Positions 12,912-14,845 of a stretch of 14,845 nt of DNA are shown piece by piece. The DNA is taken from NCBI GenBank assembly GCA_009908735.1, contig JAAAOR010000005.1, positions 1-14,845 on the forward strand, given 5' to 3'. The notes below the pieces were generated by a model. It was given only the letters and a program-made list of their open reading frames with translations. It ran no database searches and was not told the DNA's origin. The stretch comes from Spirochaetota bacterium (lineage in GTDB: Bacteria; Spirochaetota; Spirochaetia; DSM-27196; PWMO01). Each line of letters starts with the position of its first letter. Positions within the stretch are counted from its first letter, which is position 1. The position numbers were made by a program, and so were the translations under genes.

Positions 12912-14209
12912 TGCTACGTGGTCTGTCCATCAAGGCTCGGATTACCATTGTTCTCGTTCTGCTTCCGCTCATCTCGCTTGTCGTTGTGGGCTCGGTTGCG
13001 CTGGTGCAGCAGCAAAACGTACTGCTCGAGCAGGCCGAGCAACAGTTGACCAGGATTGTCGAGGAGAAGACGCTTTTCTACGACTCGATATTCCGCCGTA
13101 TTCAGCAGGAGACACAGGCTACAGCCGCATTTGCCGAGCAGATCTACGCGCTCCCGGCCTCCGAGATCTCATCCGCGCCCGCCGACGAGGGGCGCCTGCT
13201 TCTGCCGTGGACCGGTGGCGCGTACGGCTCGCCGGAGCTGCGCTCGCAACTCTCCGATGAGCTTTCTCGCCTCGAGCGTGTCGGCCGCATCCTCGATACT
13301 ACGGTCGCACACAATCCCTACCTTACCCTCGGCTACATGGGCACCGAAAGCGGCGTTACCGTTATCGATGATGAGGAAGTTGTCGGTATCCTCGAAGCAG
13401 CGGAAGGATTCGATCCGCGCACCAGGCCGTGGTACGAGAGCGCCGAGCGGTCCGAAGAGCCGACATGGACCGAGCTGTATGTGGATGCCAACACCAAGGA
13501 TCTCACCGTCAGCGCGGTCGCCCCGGTCAATGCCGCCGACGGCGGGCTCATCGGAGCGGTCGGCTATGATGTGCTACTGACCACCCTTCAGAATGATATT
13601 CTCGAGATCGACCTCGGCTACGATCATGAAGCTTTCCTGGTTAACGATGAGGGCTCGGCACTCGTGCGGCCGGGCATGGCGGAAGCCGGGCCGGGTGACG
13701 AAGCCGAGGCGAATGGCGGGGCGGCGTCGAACTGGAACCGGAGCTTCGCGACCGACAATCTCCTCGAGGTCGAGAACCGGGCCTTTGCCGACCTCGTATC
13801 GCGCATGATCGAGGGAGAGAGCGGCATCGCACGTTACGAGGATCAGGAAGGCGAGCGCAACTATCTCGTGTACTCACCCCTCCCCTCCATCGGCGCGTCG
13901 CTCGGTACTATCGTGCCCGAGGCGGAAATACTGCTTCCCGTGCAGGACAGTGGACGACTGCTCGTGATCGCCCTGGTGGTGGTGATCGTGGCTGCCCTCG
14001 GTCTGGGTCTGTTCGTAAGCTCTCAGGTCACGCGGCCGATCGAGGAGCTCACCGTGCTTGTCGACAAAGCAAGTCGGGGTCTGGTCGAAGTGCAGGAGAT
14101 TCCCGTGAGAAGACGTGACGAGGTTGGTAGCCTCGCGGCCTCCTTCAACCGCATGCTCGCGAATCTCGGCACCGTGTTGCGCGAGCTCGAGAAGAAAGAG
14201 AAATCCTGA
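12911..14209 (+). CDS. dCache-HAMP membrane receptor without output domain
   Basis: This 432-residue protein has a TM helix at about 10-30, a periplasmic domain of about 310 residues, TM2 at about 349-371, and a HAMP domain from about 372 that nearly reaches the C-terminus. The periplasmic part is a double Cache sensor: the diagnostic DPRTRPWYESA is near residues 168-178 (Trp174, Tyr175), followed by LTVSAVAPV and GAVGYDV, the usual end of the membrane-distal Cache module. HAMP is visible as VTRPIEELT, a DEVGSLAASFNRM segment and a basic tail ending KKEKS. No methyl-accepting, kinase, cyclase or phosphatase domain follows. The ATG at 12911 is preferred over the GTG at 12902 because AAGGG is 8 nt upstream. 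The next gene begins 3 nt after the stop, so the output function is probably on that partner or further on. Confidence 0.9.
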   Translation: MLRGLSIKARITIVLVLLPLISLVVVGSVALVQQQNVLLEQAEQQLTRIVEEKTLFYDSIFRRIQQETQATAAFAEQIYALPASEISSAPADEGRLLLPWTGGAYGSPELRSQLSDELSRLERVGRILDTTVAHNPYLTLGYMGTESGVTVIDDEEVVGILEAAEGFDPRTRPWYESAERSEEPTWTELYVDANTKDLTVSAVAPVNAADGGLIGAVGYDVLLTTLQNDILEIDLGYDHEAFLVNDEGSALVRPGMAEAGPGDEAEANGGAASNWNRSFATDNLLEVENRAFADLVSRMIEGESGIARYEDQEGERNYLVYSPLPSIGASLGTIVPEAEILLPVQDSGRLLVIALVVVIVAALGLGLFVSSQVTRPIEELTVLVDKASRGLVEVQEIPVRRRDEVGSLAASFNRMLANLGTVLRELEKKEKS

Positions 14210-14212
14210 GGC

Positions 14213-14845
14213 ATGGAACTCGCACTGCTGTCGCCTAAGCTCTTCGTACTCCTGCTGCTTGCCCTGATCCTCTATCGGGTCGCAACGCTGCCGTCGCCTG
14301 TGACCGGCCGCGAGGGGCTGTGGCCGCTTGCCGCGGTGCTCGGGATTCTGGTCGCGCGAGACCTGGCCCTCGCGCTCACGGGCATCCCGCTCATTCTGCC
14401 CCTCTCCGCCCTTGCGGTCATCGTAGCGTATTTGCTGTGGCTCAAAACGTTTACCGGCTGGGCTGTCACCGACCGCGTCTATATCGTTCTGAACCTACTC
14501 GCGGTGGTCGCTGCCGTTACCAACAGGCTTCTCGATGCCCCGGTCGACGTCGGAGCGTTTCACTACGGCCTGTGGATCGAGGCCAATGTCGTCTATCTTG
14601 CAGTTTCGCTGGGACTGGTTTCACCGGTAACAAACGAGAATGCGCGGGTGGTGCTTCGCACCCGCTTCGTGCTGATCTCCGCCCTGGCTCTCAGCCATCT
14701 TGTGCTGCTTCTCTATGGCTACGAGGCGCCGCTGGTTCACCAGGTGCTGCTGCCCGCCTCATACTTCGCTCACGGAGTCGTCATCATCGCCTATTATCGC
14801 TGGTTTCACGAGCAGGAGCGTGAATCGGTGGCCTATTATGCGGCG
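14213..14845 (+). CDS. Multi-pass membrane protein, N-terminal part (runs off the window)
   Basis: The frame is open from the ATG at 14213 to the last base (211 codons), starting MELALLSPKLFVLLLLALIL. About six or seven hydrophobic segments are visible, at roughly 7-22, 37-55, 58-77, 87-103, 119-136, 150-168 and 177-192. A cytoplasmic-looking stretch, YRWFHEQERESVAYYAA, then begins. Such an N-terminal membrane module followed by a soluble region is common in membrane-bound kinases, diguanylate cyclases and SpoIIE-type phosphatases, but the output domain is outside the window. I therefore assign no function. It starts 3 nt after the dCache-HAMP stop, implying one operon and coupled translation; its own Shine-Dalgarno is poor, with GAGG overlapping that stop. 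It may be the signalling partner of the receptor. Confidence 0.8.
   Translation, partial: MELALLSPKLFVLLLLALILYRVATLPSPVTGREGLWPLAAVLGILVARDLALALTGIPLILPLSALAVIVAYLLWLKTFTGWAVTDRVYIVLNLLAVVAAVTNRLLDAPVDVGAFHYGLWIEANVVYLAVSLGLVSPVTNENARVVLRTRFVLISALALSHLVLLLYGYEAPLVHQVLLPASYFAHGVVIIAYYRWFHEQERESVAYYAA

Overview
The window is GC-rich bacterial chromosomal DNA, densely packed with genes on both strands. It shows no tRNA, rRNA, CRISPR array, insertion sequence or phage gene. The best lineage clue is a complete TPR-protein-associated TRAP transporter (TatT lipoprotein, TatP binding protein, fused TatQM permease), the type described in Treponema pallidum. Together with a CHASE/HisKA_2 kinase and a dCache-HAMP receptor, this suggests a free-living, GC-rich spirochaete. 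That assignment is an inference; the system also occurs in other Gram-negative bacteria.

Layout. (1) 1-1363, minus: an MFS carrier of the MFS_1_like/LacY-like type, then the first 15 codons of a gene whose N-terminus resembles AlaX-type alanyl-tRNA editing proteins. (2) 1525-4121, plus: an orphan CHASE-PAS-HisKA_2 sensor histidine kinase, then KDPG/KHG aldolase (eda). (3) 4177-9546, minus: a compact four-gene operon transcribed tatT, tatP, tatQM, then a 14-TM DHA2-type MFS exporter, with junctions of -4, +1 and +3 nt. (4) 9691-11569, plus: an MFS carrier that appears to have lost TM5, TM6 and the central loop in frame, then a short-chain dehydrogenase/reductase whose YxxxK motif is SxxxR. (5) 11571-12659, minus: an unrecognised protein whose C-terminal third looks like a degenerate GHKL ATPase, ending 1 nt from the SDR stop. 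(6) 12911-14845, plus: a dCache-HAMP membrane receptor with no output domain, then 3 nt later a multi-pass membrane protein that runs off the window.

Two divergent intergenic regions carry most of the regulatory signal. Between tatT and the short MFS gene (9547-9690) lie promoter-like boxes for both directions and a 25-bp near-perfect inverted repeat; the tatT promoter model predicts a leaderless GTG-start transcript. Between the GHKL-like gene and the receptor gene (12660-12910) lie a good sigma70-type promoter, a 13-bp inverted repeat, and a small hairpin that buries the receptor's Shine-Dalgarno and touches its start codon.

Functionally the window combines solute uptake (TRAP), export or uptake by three MFS carriers, one central-carbon enzyme, and two membrane sensory modules. 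The most promising candidate for something undescribed is the sensory cluster at the right end, where the receptor lacks an output domain and a divergent ATPase-like protein shares its control region. The neighbouring genes that would identify it lie outside the window.
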